From Leptospiraceae bacterium (lineage in GTDB: Bacteria > Spirochaetota > Leptospiria > Leptospirales > Leptospiraceae): a stretch of DNA of 64,000 bases. A program made the position numbers and the translations under genes. The stretch spans positions 1 through 64,000 of the forward strand of contig JACKPB010000003.1 in assembly GCA_024233875.1 (NCBI GenBank), written 5' to 3'. The notes under the pieces are model-generated. The model was not told the DNA's origin, ran no database searches, and saw only the letters and a program-made list of their open reading frames with translations. This document shows, piece after piece, positions 27,735 through 37,399 of the stretch (position 1 is its first letter; each line of letters begins with the position of its first letter).

Positions 27735-28507
27735 TCTCTTTTCTCAAAAAACTAATTTTGGATTCGATTTATGGGGCGGGCTACACCCTCATCCTTCTGG
27801 TAAAAACTATTTTTCAACTCCATGCAGTTTTCTTTAAGAAGGGTGACATCATCCATCAAATGTACATAGCCGGAATATCCAGTTTGTTTGTCGTATCTAT
27901 CGTAGCTGTATTTACCGGAATGATCATGGGATTGAATGCGGGTCTCGGACTCAAAGACTTCGGAGCAGAAGGACAGATCGGACTTTTATTGACAATCACT
28001 CTGACACGGGAGATGTCTCCCTTCATGACTGCCCTGATTTTATCCGCCTCAGTCGGTTCCGCAATAGCAGCCGAAATAGGCACAATGAAGGTTTCTGAGG
28101 AAATTGATGCGTTGGAAGTCATGTCGATTGACCCAGTTCAGTACATTGTCATGCCCCGCGTATTGGGTTTTTCTCTTATGGTTCCCGTTCTCTGTGTGTA
28201 TTCAACTATTCTCGGAGTCCTGGGAGGAGCAGTGGTGGGACACTTTCAACTCGGTGTGGACTATCAGGTATACTTTCGGGATGTAATCAATCGCATCGCT
28301 TCTGTTCCCGGTCTGAAAGATCTGTATGTAGGTCTTTTTAAGGGTTTTGTCTTCGGTGTGATCATCTCTATCATTTCCTGTTCCCACGGACTACGAACCA
28401 CCAATGGTGCGATAGGTGTGGGCAAAACCACACGGGAATCTGTAGTGACTTCTTTTCTGGTAGTTATATTTTCGGGATATGTGATCACTGCAATTCTTTA
28501 CAGGTAG
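27731..28507 (+). CDS. mlaE: MlaE-family ABC transporter permease
   Basis: 258 residues with about five or six membrane helices. Typical MlaE sequences are visible: FTGMIMGLNAGLGLKDFGAEGQIGLLLTITLTREMSPFMTALI, then GSAIAAEIGTMKVSEEIDALEVMSIDPVQYIVMPR. This family moves phospholipids between the inner and outer membranes, normally with an MCE-domain protein (MlaD) and an ATPase (MlaF). The ATPase follows 4 bp downstream; no MCE gene follows. Translation is coupled to the preceding beta-rich protein. Confidence 0.92.
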   Translation: MISFLKKLILDSIYGAGYTLILLVKTIFQLHAVFFKKGDIIHQMYIAGISSLFVVSIVAVFTGMIMGLNAGLGLKDFGAEGQIGLLLTITLTREMSPFMTALILSASVGSAIAAEIGTMKVSEEIDALEVMSIDPVQYIVMPRVLGFSLMVPVLCVYSTILGVLGGAVVGHFQLGVDYQVYFRDVINRIASVPGLKDLYVGLFKGFVFGVIISIISCSHGLRTTNGAIGVGKTTRESVVTSFLVVIFSGYVITAILYR

Positions 28508-28511
28508 AAAA

Positions 28512-29297
28512 ATGGACGAAGAACCCATCATAGAAATGATCAATGTTCACAAGACTTTCGGTTCGCGTAAGATTCTAAAAGGTATGAATCTGAAGGTCAG
28601 AAAGGGAGAGACAATGGTCATTCTCGGTCCCTCGGGTACGGGAAAGTCAGTTTCCCTCAAGCACATCACAGGTCTAGCCCTTCCCGATGAAGGTGATTGC
28701 AAACTTTTCGGGGATTCGATTGCATTTTCTCCGGAAAAGGTGAAACGAAAGATTCGTGCCAGGATGGGAGTTCTCTTTCAGTCGGGTGCCCTGATCAACT
28801 GGCTCTCCGTGTATGAGAATGTGGCCCTTCCTCTCAGAGAACACAAACTGGCACGGGGAGAGGAATTGCATAGAAATGTTATGGAAAAACTCACCTGGCT
28901 AGACTTAGTTCATGCCAAAGACAATCTCCCCGGGGACATCAGCGGTGGGATGAAAAAACGAGCGGGTATAGCCAGAGCACTCACTACAAATCCGGAAATT
29001 CTCCTGTATGACGAACCTACGTCCGGACTGGATCCTGTCATGTCCAATGTCTTCAATGAATTGATTCTCAGACTCCAAAAAGAATTGCATGTGACTTCTG
29101 TTGTAGTCACCCATGATATGCAGAGTGCCTATATGATCGCCGATAGAATCAGTTTCATATATGAAGGTGAAGTCATCTTCTGCGGCACACCGGATGAAAT
29201 CAAAACCACCCCCCATCCCATAGTTCAGCAGTTTATCAATGGCAGAACAGTCGGGCCCATGATTCTCGATCATTCCAAGAAAAAGAAAGAAGTTTGA
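28512..29297 (+). CDS. mlaF: MlaF-family ABC transporter ATPase
   Basis: 261 residues. Walker A GPSGTGKS, Q-loop LFQSGALINWLSVYENV (the MlaF-type SGAL...LSV form), signature DISGGMKKRAGIARAL, Walker B LLYDEPTSGLDP and switch His in VVTHDM. It powers the MlaE permease. Convergent with the ThiF-like gene, which ends only 3 bp away. Confidence 0.93.
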   Translation: MDEEPIIEMINVHKTFGSRKILKGMNLKVRKGETMVILGPSGTGKSVSLKHITGLALPDEGDCKLFGDSIAFSPEKVKRKIRARMGVLFQSGALINWLSVYENVALPLREHKLARGEELHRNVMEKLTWLDLVHAKDNLPGDISGGMKKRAGIARALTTNPEILLYDEPTSGLDPVMSNVFNELILRLQKELHVTSVVVTHDMQSAYMIADRISFIYEGEVIFCGTPDEIKTTPHPIVQQFINGRTVGPMILDHSKKKKEV

Positions 29298-29300
29298 GAC

Positions 29301-30167
29301 TCAACAGTGTCGAACTTCACTAATTGATTCAAAATGGGTGAGATCCTTCCACTTGGGGTTCTTACCGCAGATGGGACAATTCGGGTTCTTCTTTCGGGTC
29401 AATTTTCTGAACTCCAGACTCATGAATTCTAAGATCAGAATCTTCCCGAAGACTTCTGAATTTCCATTCAAGAGATACTTTAGGGCCTCCCCTGCCTGGA
29501 TGGCACCCACAGTGCCTGCTATACTTCCCAAAACTCCTGCCTCAGCACAACTTGGAACAGAGTCCTCCGGAGGTAGATCCAGAAAGGTACATCGATAGCA
29601 GGGAGTGTCCGGAGACTTCACTCCCATCACCTGACCTTCAAAACGTAAAATCCCTGCCACCAAAAAGGGAATCGAATTCAAAACGCAAAAATCATTCACT
29701 AAGAATTTGGTATAAAAATTATCAGAACCCTCCAAAACTAGATCCGTATCCATAAAGAATTCCTGAATGTTTTCAGGGCTCAATCGATTTGGATAAGAGA
29801 TGAGTTTGATTTCAGGATTCAATGCAGTTAAATTTTTTCTGGCTTCTTCAGCCTTCAACTTTCCGATTTGATCGGATCTGAAGAGAATTTGTCTCTGAAG
29901 ATTGGTGAGATCGACGGTATCGGAGTCAATGATTCTTATCTCGCCCACACCAGCAGCTGCAAGATATAGAGCCGAAGGCGAACCGAGACCACCCGCTCCG
30001 ACAATTGTTACAATCGATTCTTTCAACTTCTTCTGACCTGCCATTCCAACTTCTTTCAGAAGAATGTTCCGGGAATATCTGGTGATCTCTTCAGACTTGA
30101 GAGGTCTTTGATCTTTTCCTATTGAGTTCACATATAAGGAAATCACCCTCCAGTTTACTAAAATCAA
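29301..30167 (-). CDS. ThiF/MoeB/HesA-family E1-like adenylyltransferase
   Basis: Up to 288 residues. ITRYSRNILLKEVGMAGQKKL starts the conserved domain, followed by VGAGGLGSPSALYLAAAGVG (nucleotide loop), D-x-V-x-x-TNLQRQILF, EGSDNF and YRC...CAEAGVLG with a second CxxC (CPICG), the zinc site. The family adenylates the C-terminal glycine of ThiS or MoaD. The MoeB-type rhodanese domain is absent. Which sulfur carrier it serves cannot be told: no thi or moa gene is adjacent. The start is uncertain; TTG 30167 is the longest, while GTG 30131 (276 residues) starts nearer the conserved part. Neither has a convincing ribosome site. Confidence 0.85.
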   Translation of the reverse strand: MILVNWRVISLYVNSIGKDQRPLKSEEITRYSRNILLKEVGMAGQKKLKESIVTIVGAGGLGSPSALYLAAAGVGEIRIIDSDTVDLTNLQRQILFRSDQIGKLKAEEARKNLTALNPEIKLISYPNRLSPENIQEFFMDTDLVLEGSDNFYTKFLVNDFCVLNSIPFLVAGILRFEGQVMGVKSPDTPCYRCTFLDLPPEDSVPSCAEAGVLGSIAGTVGAIQAGEALKYLLNGNSEVFGKILILEFMSLEFRKLTRKKNPNCPICGKNPKWKDLTHFESISEVRHC

Positions 30168-30245
30168 TTAAAATATAGAAATCAAAAGAAAAATATTCGC
30201 TTGTCAATCTCACGGGAAATTTTAACTTCTCTCTGGAATCTTATC

Positions 30246-30449
30246 GTGAAACATATTCTATCATTTTTTTTGATTATTTCTCTATTTTTTTTAATCGACT
30301 GCCGCACGAAGGAAATTCGGGAACTGAATCCAAATGATGAATTAGAAAAAGAATTGCAGGCCGAACCCGAACCAATTCGAGAAATCAAGCACTCAGAAAA
30401 AACCGGTTCTATTTATATAGAGCCTTACTCAATCTACCCTATGGTTTAG
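30246..30449 (+). CDS. Small lipoprotein, unknown function
   Basis: Start placed at GTG 30246, giving 67 residues beginning MKHILSFFLIISLFFLIDC, a lipoprotein signal; the longer TTG at 30201 would bury it. The mature part is short, acidic and Pro-containing (ELEKELQAEPEPIREI). No family recognised. It ends 4 bp before the PrsW-like gene and is likely in its operon. Confidence 0.6.
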   Translation: MKHILSFFLIISLFFLIDCRTKEIRELNPNDELEKELQAEPEPIREIKHSEKTGSIYIEPYSIYPMV

Positions 30450-30453
30450 AATA

Positions 30454-32382
30454 TTGCCCTCGATTGTTATTCTATTTTTAGCCGCAATTCCAATTCCTCT
30501 TTTTTATTTTATGTACAAGAGGTACTCCGTCAATAACATCTCATTGGGAAAGGGGATTGACTCCTTCCTCTACGGGATCATTTCAGCCTCTACCCTGGTT
30601 CTCTTCAATCCATTCATTGATCGCATTCTTCCCCAGGGGAATGAATTCATTATAGCTCTCATTCATGCATCTCTCTTAGAAAAAATCGCAGCATTCATCA
30701 CTATTTTTATCATATTGAATTACATTCACAACCACACCAATATTACAGAATCCATAACAATAGGATTGTTCTTTGGATTGGGATTTTCTGCTCTGGAAAA
30801 TGTATTTTATGCCTATGAAATCCAAAGAACAGAAGTTCTTCTCAGGCTATTCAGTTCGGTGCCCCTCCACCTCACTACCTGCGGTATCCTGGGGTACTTT
30901 CTGGGTATGCACACACTCTACGGATACAAATGGAGAAAAGTCTTAATGCTTGTTCTGGCACTTCTCATTCCGGGGTTCCTGCATGCGATCTATGATTTTA
31001 CCCTCTTACTCGGTTCGGCCTATACTTACATTATCGCTCCCGAACTGGTATTTCTCATCGGTTACAATGAGTTTCTGATGGCAAAGTCCCTTTCCATACC
31101 CAGCATCAAAGAACTAAAATTAAAAAAAATCGATCTGGAAGATTACGAAATCATTCACAGACAGCTTGAGTATGAGAGATGGATCCATAAATCTTCCGGA
31201 CGAAAGGACAATCAAATCGTTCCCTTCTTTCGATTAGAAAATCTAAATGCTAAGAAGTACTACATTTTTTTACTCTTGGGATTTAGTCTCATTTCCCTTT
31301 TCTTGATGGATTGGATCAATGCTCATTATATCATTTATCTCAAACCTGAAGAGCAAATCACTCTTTTCATTCTGTATCCTCTGGTGGGAGCCTGCAATTT
31401 CCTTCTGGTCGGTTCTATCAATCCGGACTACTTCAAATCCAGTGTACTGAGATTGCCAATTATCGGGACGATATCCATGTGGATCGATGATGAGGAGTAC
31501 ATCACTGATGGAAGTGATTTTACACCTTACAATACATTTATAAAAACCATAGAAACCATTGATGTGGGTAAGGAAATCGATTTTATTTATGTTTACTCTG
31601 CAGAGATTTCATCGACTGTTCGGGCAAAAGTAATCTGGGACAATCACGAGAATCTCTTTGAGCCCATAGGAACTCTGGTCAGAATCACAGAACAAAAAAA
31701 TTACAAATATCTCTGGTACATTCTCAATTACAATATCTACCGTTTCACCAGGGGGATCATATTTAACCTTAAAATTCCGGGCTTTAAAATCCTCAGAAAT
31801 CATTTTGTGAAAGAAATCACTATGCTAAAAGAACATTCTTATTATACGGAGGGGACGATTCTCTTTCATGAGGGTGACCAGGGGAATCATTTTTATTTTG
31901 TAAAGCAGGGTGTGATTGAAATCTACAAAACATCTTCCGATGGGAAAAAAATCATTCTCTCCTATATTGAACCCGGCAATATTTTTGGAGAGATGTCAAT
32001 GATCACAGGATTGCCTAGAGCCGCCACTGCAATCTGTCTGACAAACTCACTTCTGGCTACATCTGATGCGGCAAATCTTGAAGCATTGATTTGGAACAAT
32101 CAGCAGTTCTCCTTTAAATTGCTCCAAACTCTGGCAAATCGTCTCTCTTCCTCAGAGGGAAAGTTGATGAGTAGAATCAGTGAACTTGAGCAATTGAATA
32201 AGGCCCAGGAAGAGAAGATTCTTCTTTTGGACACAATTCTGACTGAGGTTTTTGAAAATGATAAAGAGGGACTGAAGAAACGAAAAACCGAAGTCGCTCA
32301 GAGAAAGAAAGCAGGAAAAAAATCGAATCCAAAAGTAAAATCTAAGAAAAAAAAGACCACAAGCTCTAAAAAGAAAGTCTAA
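30454..32382 (+). CDS. PrsW-like membrane protease fused to a cyclic-nucleotide-binding domain
   Basis: 642 residues from TTG 30454. The first about 200 form a multi-helix membrane domain with PrsW-family motifs: E76 in LLEKIAAF (the usual EE-x2-K with one Glu missing), E115-N116 in LGFSALENVFY, H139 in PLHLTTCGILGYF and H177 with D181 in GFLHAIYDF. After more membrane helices (about 255-310) and a linker of about 130 residues, a cNMP-binding domain appears around 460-580: LFHEGDQGNHFYFVKQGVIEIYK, then GNIFGEMSMITGLPRAATA. The tail is a coiled coil then a run of Lys-rich residues. PrsW cleaves anti-sigma factors in Bacillus; cNMP control of such a protease is inference. Confidence 0.8.
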   Translation: MPSIVILFLAAIPIPLFYFMYKRYSVNNISLGKGIDSFLYGIISASTLVLFNPFIDRILPQGNEFIIALIHASLLEKIAAFITIFIILNYIHNHTNITESITIGLFFGLGFSALENVFYAYEIQRTEVLLRLFSSVPLHLTTCGILGYFLGMHTLYGYKWRKVLMLVLALLIPGFLHAIYDFTLLLGSAYTYIIAPELVFLIGYNEFLMAKSLSIPSIKELKLKKIDLEDYEIIHRQLEYERWIHKSSGRKDNQIVPFFRLENLNAKKYYIFLLLGFSLISLFLMDWINAHYIIYLKPEEQITLFILYPLVGACNFLLVGSINPDYFKSSVLRLPIIGTISMWIDDEEYITDGSDFTPYNTFIKTIETIDVGKEIDFIYVYSAEISSTVRAKVIWDNHENLFEPIGTLVRITEQKNYKYLWYILNYNIYRFTRGIIFNLKIPGFKILRNHFVKEITMLKEHSYYTEGTILFHEGDQGNHFYFVKQGVIEIYKTSSDGKKIILSYIEPGNIFGEMSMITGLPRAATAICLTNSLLATSDAANLEALIWNNQQFSFKLLQTLANRLSSSEGKLMSRISELEQLNKAQEEKILLLDTILTEVFENDKEGLKKRKTEVAQRKKAGKKSNPKVKSKKKKTTSSKKKV

Positions 32383-32617
32383 AGTCAATTTTTTTCTATT
32401 GATTCTAAAATGAACTCAAACCGAGCCAAGATTTAAAAAAAAATTTCCAAAAAAATGCATTTTTTTCTTGATTTTCTTTAAGTATTTTTTCATAAAAATG
32501 GATAATATTAATGACTGATTAATAGCTCTAAGGATTAAAGAAATTTGCTAAGGAACGACCTCTTCAGAGAACTTATGAAACAAAAATCAGTCTAAGAGGT
32601 AACCAGAGGATAAGAAA

Positions 32618-34786
32618 ATGAAAAAATTAAGCATACTACTAATGATTCTAATACTGGGGGCTACAGTAAACTGTACTGGAAAGAAGAAAAAAGCTTTCCT
32701 AATGCTACCATTTATGGCAACATTAGTGGGTGATTCTGAAACAGGCAATTCCAATACCAGTGGATCAGCTTCAGAACAGGAGGCTAGTGCTCCAAATGAA
32801 GTAACAAATTCTCAAAATGAAAGTTTTGAAGTTGTTGCAAATGGATCCTCAGGATCAACAGGTACAGCTATCATCTCCCCAAGCGACCCCAACACCTCAG
32901 GTTCAGGAGATTCAGGAACTTCTTCTAACAACACCTCAGGTTCAGGAGATTCAGGAACTTCTTCTAACAACACCTCAGGTTCAGGAGATTCAGGAACTAC
33001 ATCCAACAATACCTCAGGTTCAGGAGATTCAGGAACTACTTCCAACAATACCTCAGGCTCAGGAGATTCAGGAACTACTTCCAACAATACCTCAGGCTCT
33101 GGAGATTCGGGAACTACTTCCAACAATACCTCAGGCTCTGGTGGTTCAGGTACTACTTCTAACAACACTTCAGGTTCTGATGGTTCAGGAACTACATCTA
33201 ACAATCCACCGGTCTTGAAACCAACAGTTGTAGTGTCCGTTTCGACTGGTGATAGCCAGTTTCTTTACGAAAATACCTTAACAGTTCCTGTCAACATGAC
33301 TGTTACAGATGGGAACGGAAATGCCATCCCAGGAGCTGTTGTGATCATTACAGATTCAACAGTATCCAATCCTAACGGAAATACTCTATTTCAGCAGGTG
33401 ACCAATGGATCAGGAACCACCGGTGGTTCGATTACAGTAAATTCCACCACAGAGCAGGTTGAAGTGGTTGTGATTGTCAACGGTGATTACACAAATCCAA
33501 TTCCGATTCCTATTGTAGTTCCTGTCCAAACAGAAAATGGCACAGAAAATGGAGTCATAACCTCGATTGACAATGTTCAAATTCCTGTAGACAATACCAA
33601 TAACCAGGGCAATTCTTCCAGCGGAAACAATGAGCTTGCCAAAGACTCAGATGGTGATGGAGTTCCGGATTCCATTGATGCTTTTCCTAATGATCCAACC
33701 AAAGCTTCAACCATACGATATCCTGCAGAAGGACTCTACACCATTGCATTTGAAGACCTATTTCCTGTTCCGGGAGATGCTGACTTCAATGATTACGTCG
33801 TTCAATTCTACAATGAAGAAGATCTCAACTCCAAAGGAGAGGTAGTCGAAATCAGAGGAAAGTACCAACATGTTGCTAAAGGTGCAGGTTACAATCATGA
33901 GCTTAGGTTGCGACTGCCCTACGGTTTGAAATCCGAATCCTGCAAGGATGACAACAATCGGGGACATGGAAACGATGCAGATGGATCGGATGATGACAAT
34001 CCCGGAAATAGCACAGGAATCAACTCCAATGCTCTCAACAATCGCAACTCCAAGGATAAAGAATCCAATTGCCTCACAGCAACCTCCGATTTGGATATCA
34101 GTTATGAAAGCCTGATTACCGACAATTCGGGAAGTGATCAGAAAACTGGAATAGTCAGATTCAACCCAAATAGTGAGCAGCTTTTTCAGGGTCTATTGAT
34201 TCTTGGCAATAGCAGCAAAACGATTCAGGGACAGAATGCGAAGAAAGATGAGACTTACAAACCCGGTCACATAGCATCGACCAAGATAGTTTTCAACAAA
34301 CCAATTGCAAAACAAACTCTAGGTCCTGCGCCCTATGATCTTTTCATAAATGTTTTGAGTAAAAAGATCAATAATTCCTATCCATCAGAAGCCCCCTCTT
34401 CTTCTCTGGGATATTTTGAAATCCACTTACCAGGAAAGTACAAAACCTCATCCGGAAAAGATGTCTATTTGGACAACTCCGGATTTCCATGGGCGATTGT
34501 AGTTCCCGGGCTTTGGGCATGGCCGTTGGAAGGCTCCAAGTATGACATCCGAAAAGGAAATTCCCCTTATCCGGATTTCATTCTCTGGACCAACTCCAAA
34601 GGAAAAACTAATAAGAACTGGTACTTAAATATTGACCAGTCGAAAGCATACAATCTCCCCGATCATTTGAGCCCTCTCCTGGCTTATCTGAGAGGTGTAG
34701 ATTCAATCAATGCGGGAATCATTCTGGGTATCCTATCAGTAAGTTTTGGATTCCTCTTACTCAGAAAGAACTTTATTGCCACGTAA
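32618..34786 (+). CDS. LruC-domain lipoprotein with tandem repeats
   Basis: 722 residues. Lipobox GATVNC puts the lipidated Cys at residue 19. A Ser/Gly/Asn/Thr-rich region includes eight 13-residue repeats (residues 92-195, NTSGSGDSGTTSN). A beta module (about 205-300) is followed by DSDGDGVPDSIDAFPNDP, a thrombospondin type 3-like calcium motif. Then comes the LruC domain (about 375-600), recognised by FEDLFPVPGDADFNDYVVQF and by IRGKYQHVAKGAGYNHELRLRLPYG. LruC was named as a leptospiral antigen linked to equine uveitis. The end has a hydrophobic helix (GIILGILSVSFGFLLL). A GAGGATAAG ribosome site precedes the ATG. Confidence 0.87.
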   Translation: MKKLSILLMILILGATVNCTGKKKKAFLMLPFMATLVGDSETGNSNTSGSASEQEASAPNEVTNSQNESFEVVANGSSGSTGTAIISPSDPNTSGSGDSGTSSNNTSGSGDSGTSSNNTSGSGDSGTTSNNTSGSGDSGTTSNNTSGSGDSGTTSNNTSGSGDSGTTSNNTSGSGGSGTTSNNTSGSDGSGTTSNNPPVLKPTVVVSVSTGDSQFLYENTLTVPVNMTVTDGNGNAIPGAVVIITDSTVSNPNGNTLFQQVTNGSGTTGGSITVNSTTEQVEVVVIVNGDYTNPIPIPIVVPVQTENGTENGVITSIDNVQIPVDNTNNQGNSSSGNNELAKDSDGDGVPDSIDAFPNDPTKASTIRYPAEGLYTIAFEDLFPVPGDADFNDYVVQFYNEEDLNSKGEVVEIRGKYQHVAKGAGYNHELRLRLPYGLKSESCKDDNNRGHGNDADGSDDDNPGNSTGINSNALNNRNSKDKESNCLTATSDLDISYESLITDNSGSDQKTGIVRFNPNSEQLFQGLLILGNSSKTIQGQNAKKDETYKPGHIASTKIVFNKPIAKQTLGPAPYDLFINVLSKKINNSYPSEAPSSSLGYFEIHLPGKYKTSSGKDVYLDNSGFPWAIVVPGLWAWPLEGSKYDIRKGNSPYPDFILWTNSKGKTNKNWYLNIDQSKAYNLPDHLSPLLAYLRGVDSINAGIILGILSVSFGFLLLRKNFIAT
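32891..33202 (+). repeat. Eight tandem copies of a 39-bp repeat in the LruC gene
   Basis: Each unit encodes 13 residues starting NTSGSG. Inner copies are nearly identical at the DNA level; the last two vary (SGGSG, SDGSG). Because 39 is a multiple of 3, gain or loss of units would keep the frame. All six frames stay open through it, giving false ORFs. Confidence 0.9.
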
Positions 34787-34799
34787 AACTCTACTTCAC

Positions 34800-34826
34800 C
34801 ATCCACAGTCTCAATGGCTGTGGATG
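34800..34826 (+). terminator. Intrinsic terminator after the LruC gene
   Basis: Perfect 9-bp stem (34800-34808 and 34818-34826), 9-nt loop, followed by TTTTGTTTCT, 13 nt after the stop codon. Confidence 0.8.
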
Positions 34827-35185
34827 TTTTGTTTCTACTGCCTTCCACTCCACTCTAATCACAAAACCAGAATCTCAGCGAACCTCTCTTCTAGCATGGC
34901 TGAGTCATTATCCAAAATAATTCTACATTCACAGAGAAATCAGCTAGAATAGGGTTGCATACCGCCTTTAGAAAAGTGCAATTGTTTGTGAGAATGGGTA
35001 TCTGACTTCTAAGGTTTGAGACTTCAAAAGAAAATTGAATGGTCAAATTTGGATCTCATCCTGATGAGTTTACGCAAACTTGAAATCTATTTATGCAGTT
35101 CTGAGTGAGGATTCACATAGAAAATGGGATCTTAGTGTTTGGAATCGGTACAGGTAGCTTTCGTGATTAGGATGAAAAGAAGATA
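34827..35185. other. Intergenic region between convergent genes
   Basis: About 360 bp between the terminators of the LruC gene and the glutamine synthetase gene. I see no gene, repeat or RNA structure that I can support. Confidence 0.5.
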
Positions 35186-35207
35186 GGTGCCGGAAGACTC
35201 CGGCACC
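35186..35207 (-). terminator. Intrinsic terminator after glutamine synthetase
   Basis: Perfect 9-bp G-C-rich stem (35186-35194 and 35199-35207) with a 4-nt loop, 14 nt after the minus-strand stop; on that strand it is followed by TATCTTCTTTTC. Confidence 0.85.
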
Positions 35208-35221
35208 CAAAGGGGAAAGGT

Positions 35222-37399
35222 TTAAACAATATACAGCATTTCTGCGTATGTTGGAAGTGGCCAGAGTTCATTGTCCACAAGTGTTTCCAGAGAGTCAGCA
35301 ACCTCACGGCATGCAGTCATTTTGGGGATTACGTCATCTCTAAAATGCTTTGCATGTTCCAATTCAGTGCTACCGGAATCATGATTGAGTGCATCTTCCA
35401 AACTATCCAGAGCTACAATGAATTTGTTGATCAGGACTGTGATTTCTTTTAGAAGATTGACCTGAGGTGTCATTTCTGAATCTCCGACAACGGCTTTAAC
35501 ATTTTGAATGCTTTTTGAAAGAGCTGTTTGGTACTTCAGACAAGCAGGTAAAATTTGTCTCTTACCTATATCGAGTGTTACCAGACCTTCCTGATTGATT
35601 GTTTTGATATAAGCTTCGAGCTGAATGATAAATCTTGCTTCCAACTCTCTTTTTGAAAGAACTTTGTGATCTTCAAAGACCTTAATATTTTTCTCATTGA
35701 TCAGAGAAGGCATAGCATCTACAAGAGTTCTGAAATTTGGTAGACCTCTTTTTTCTGCTTCTTCTCTCCATTCATCAGAGTAGTTGTCCCCATTGAAGAT
35801 AATAGCCTTATGCTTTTTAATGGTTTCAGTCAATACTTTTTGAACAGATTTTTCAAGAGTGGATCCGGCTTTCATTTCATTTTCTAGCTGATCGGCGATT
35901 ACTTTTAGAGAATCGGCTACAATTGTGTTCAGGAAACAGTTTGGATCTCCCAAAGAAAGAGATGAAGGAACTGCTCTGAATTCAAACTTATTGCCGGTAA
36001 ACGCAAATGGAGAGGTTCTGTTTCGATCACCTGAATCCATAGGAAGATGAGGAAGAGTGGATACACCAATCTTCATGTCTGCCCCGTTGATAGATGATTT
36101 GGCCTCACCTTTTTCCAGTTGTTCGATAATATCATTCAATTGATCACCCAGGAAAATGGAAATGATCGCAGGAGGAGCTTCATTTGCACCCAATCTGTGG
36201 TCATTACCGGGGTTAGAGATAGAGACTCTGAGGAGATCACCATGAATATGAACCGCACGAATCACGGAGACCAGAAACACCAGGAACTGAGCATTTTCAT
36301 GTGGATTGTGACCTGGCTCCAAAAGGTTCTGACCGTCATTTGAACCCATAGACCAGTTGTTGTGTTTTCCGGATCCATTGATTCCGGCAAATGGTTTTTC
36401 ATGGAGTAAGCAGGCAAGTCCATGGCGGTTGGCTACTTTTTTAAGGGTGTCCATGATCAGTTGGTTGTGGTCCATAGCAACGTTTGTAGTTGTAAAGATT
36501 GGAGCCAATTCATACTGAGAGGGAGCCACTTCATTGTGTCTTGTTTTGGCATTTACACCGAGTGCCCAAAGATCTGCTTCTACATCTTTCATTACCTCAA
36601 GAATTCTTTCTCGAATCGAACCGAAATAATGGTCTTCAGATTCCTGTCCTTTAGGAGGTCTGGCACCGTAGACTGTTCTGCCGGTGGCAATGAGGTCGGG
36701 ACGTAGATTGTAGAAATTTTTATCGATCATGAAGTATTCTTGTTCGGGACCTACTGTAGTGGTCACACGGGTAGCAGTTGTGTTACCGAACAACTTCAGA
36801 ATACGCAATGCTTGCTCGGAGAGAGCATCCATAGATCTCAAAAGTGGAGTTTTTTTATCGAGAGCTTCTCCTGTGTATGAAACAAACGCTGTTGGAATGC
36901 AGAGAGTAGTGTCTCTCAAAAATGCAGGAGAGGTAACATCCCATGCAGTGTAACCTCTGGCTTCAAAAGTAGCCCGAATTCCACCGGAAGGGAAAGAAGA
37001 TGCATCCGGCTCACCCTTGATCAGTTCTTTACCACTGAATTCAAGTATCACTTTTCCGGTTTCTGTAGGACTGATGAATGAATCATGCTTTTCAGCTGTC
37101 AATCCGGTGAGCGGGTGAAACCAATGAGTGTAGTGCGTAGCACCATTTTCGATCGCCCAATCCTTCATAGCGTTGGCAATGATATCTGCAATTTCTGGAT
37201 CTAAAGGATTTCCATCCCGAATCGTCTTCTTAACAGATTTAAAAACTGCTTTGGGCAATCTCTCTCTCATCAAATCGATATTGAACACTTTACTTCCAAA
37301 AAGCTCCGTAACGGGAGTTTCAAAGGGTGAAAAATTTGACTCTTCCTGAATATAATCGGAGATTTTAGATATTGCTTCCTGTCTTGGGTTCTTACTCAT
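35222..37399 (-). CDS. glnN: Type III glutamine synthetase (GSIII)
   Basis: 725 residues, the size of GSIII (classic GSI is about 470). N-terminal GSIII segments FGSKVFNIDLMRERLPKAVFK and GATHYTHWFHPLTGLTAEKHDSF are present, as are VGPEQEYFMID, ARHNEVAPSQYELAPIF-like KTRHNEVAPSQYELAPIF, and GSGKHNNWSMG. It makes glutamine from glutamate, ammonia and ATP. AAGGAAAC before the ATG is a good ribosome site. A sigma-54-type sequence lies about 115 bp upstream, suggesting nitrogen control. It is a single-gene unit ended by a strong terminator. Confidence 0.95.
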   Translation of the reverse strand: MSKNPRQEAISKISDYIQEESNFSPFETPVTELFGSKVFNIDLMRERLPKAVFKSVKKTIRDGNPLDPEIADIIANAMKDWAIENGATHYTHWFHPLTGLTAEKHDSFISPTETGKVILEFSGKELIKGEPDASSFPSGGIRATFEARGYTAWDVTSPAFLRDTTLCIPTAFVSYTGEALDKKTPLLRSMDALSEQALRILKLFGNTTATRVTTTVGPEQEYFMIDKNFYNLRPDLIATGRTVYGARPPKGQESEDHYFGSIRERILEVMKDVEADLWALGVNAKTRHNEVAPSQYELAPIFTTTNVAMDHNQLIMDTLKKVANRHGLACLLHEKPFAGINGSGKHNNWSMGSNDGQNLLEPGHNPHENAQFLVFLVSVIRAVHIHGDLLRVSISNPGNDHRLGANEAPPAIISIFLGDQLNDIIEQLEKGEAKSSINGADMKIGVSTLPHLPMDSGDRNRTSPFAFTGNKFEFRAVPSSLSLGDPNCFLNTIVADSLKVIADQLENEMKAGSTLEKSVQKVLTETIKKHKAIIFNGDNYSDEWREEAEKRGLPNFRTLVDAMPSLINEKNIKVFEDHKVLSKRELEARFIIQLEAYIKTINQEGLVTLDIGKRQILPACLKYQTALSKSIQNVKAVVGDSEMTPQVNLLKEITVLINKFIVALDSLEDALNHDSGSTELEHAKHFRDDVIPKMTACREVADSLETLVDNELWPLPTYAEMLYIV

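Noticed and set aside
32812..33218. Two 130-codon repetitive frames (both strands) over the LruC repeats
   Set aside because: They arise because the 39-bp repeat stays open in other frames; the LruC frame has signal, domain and ribosome site.
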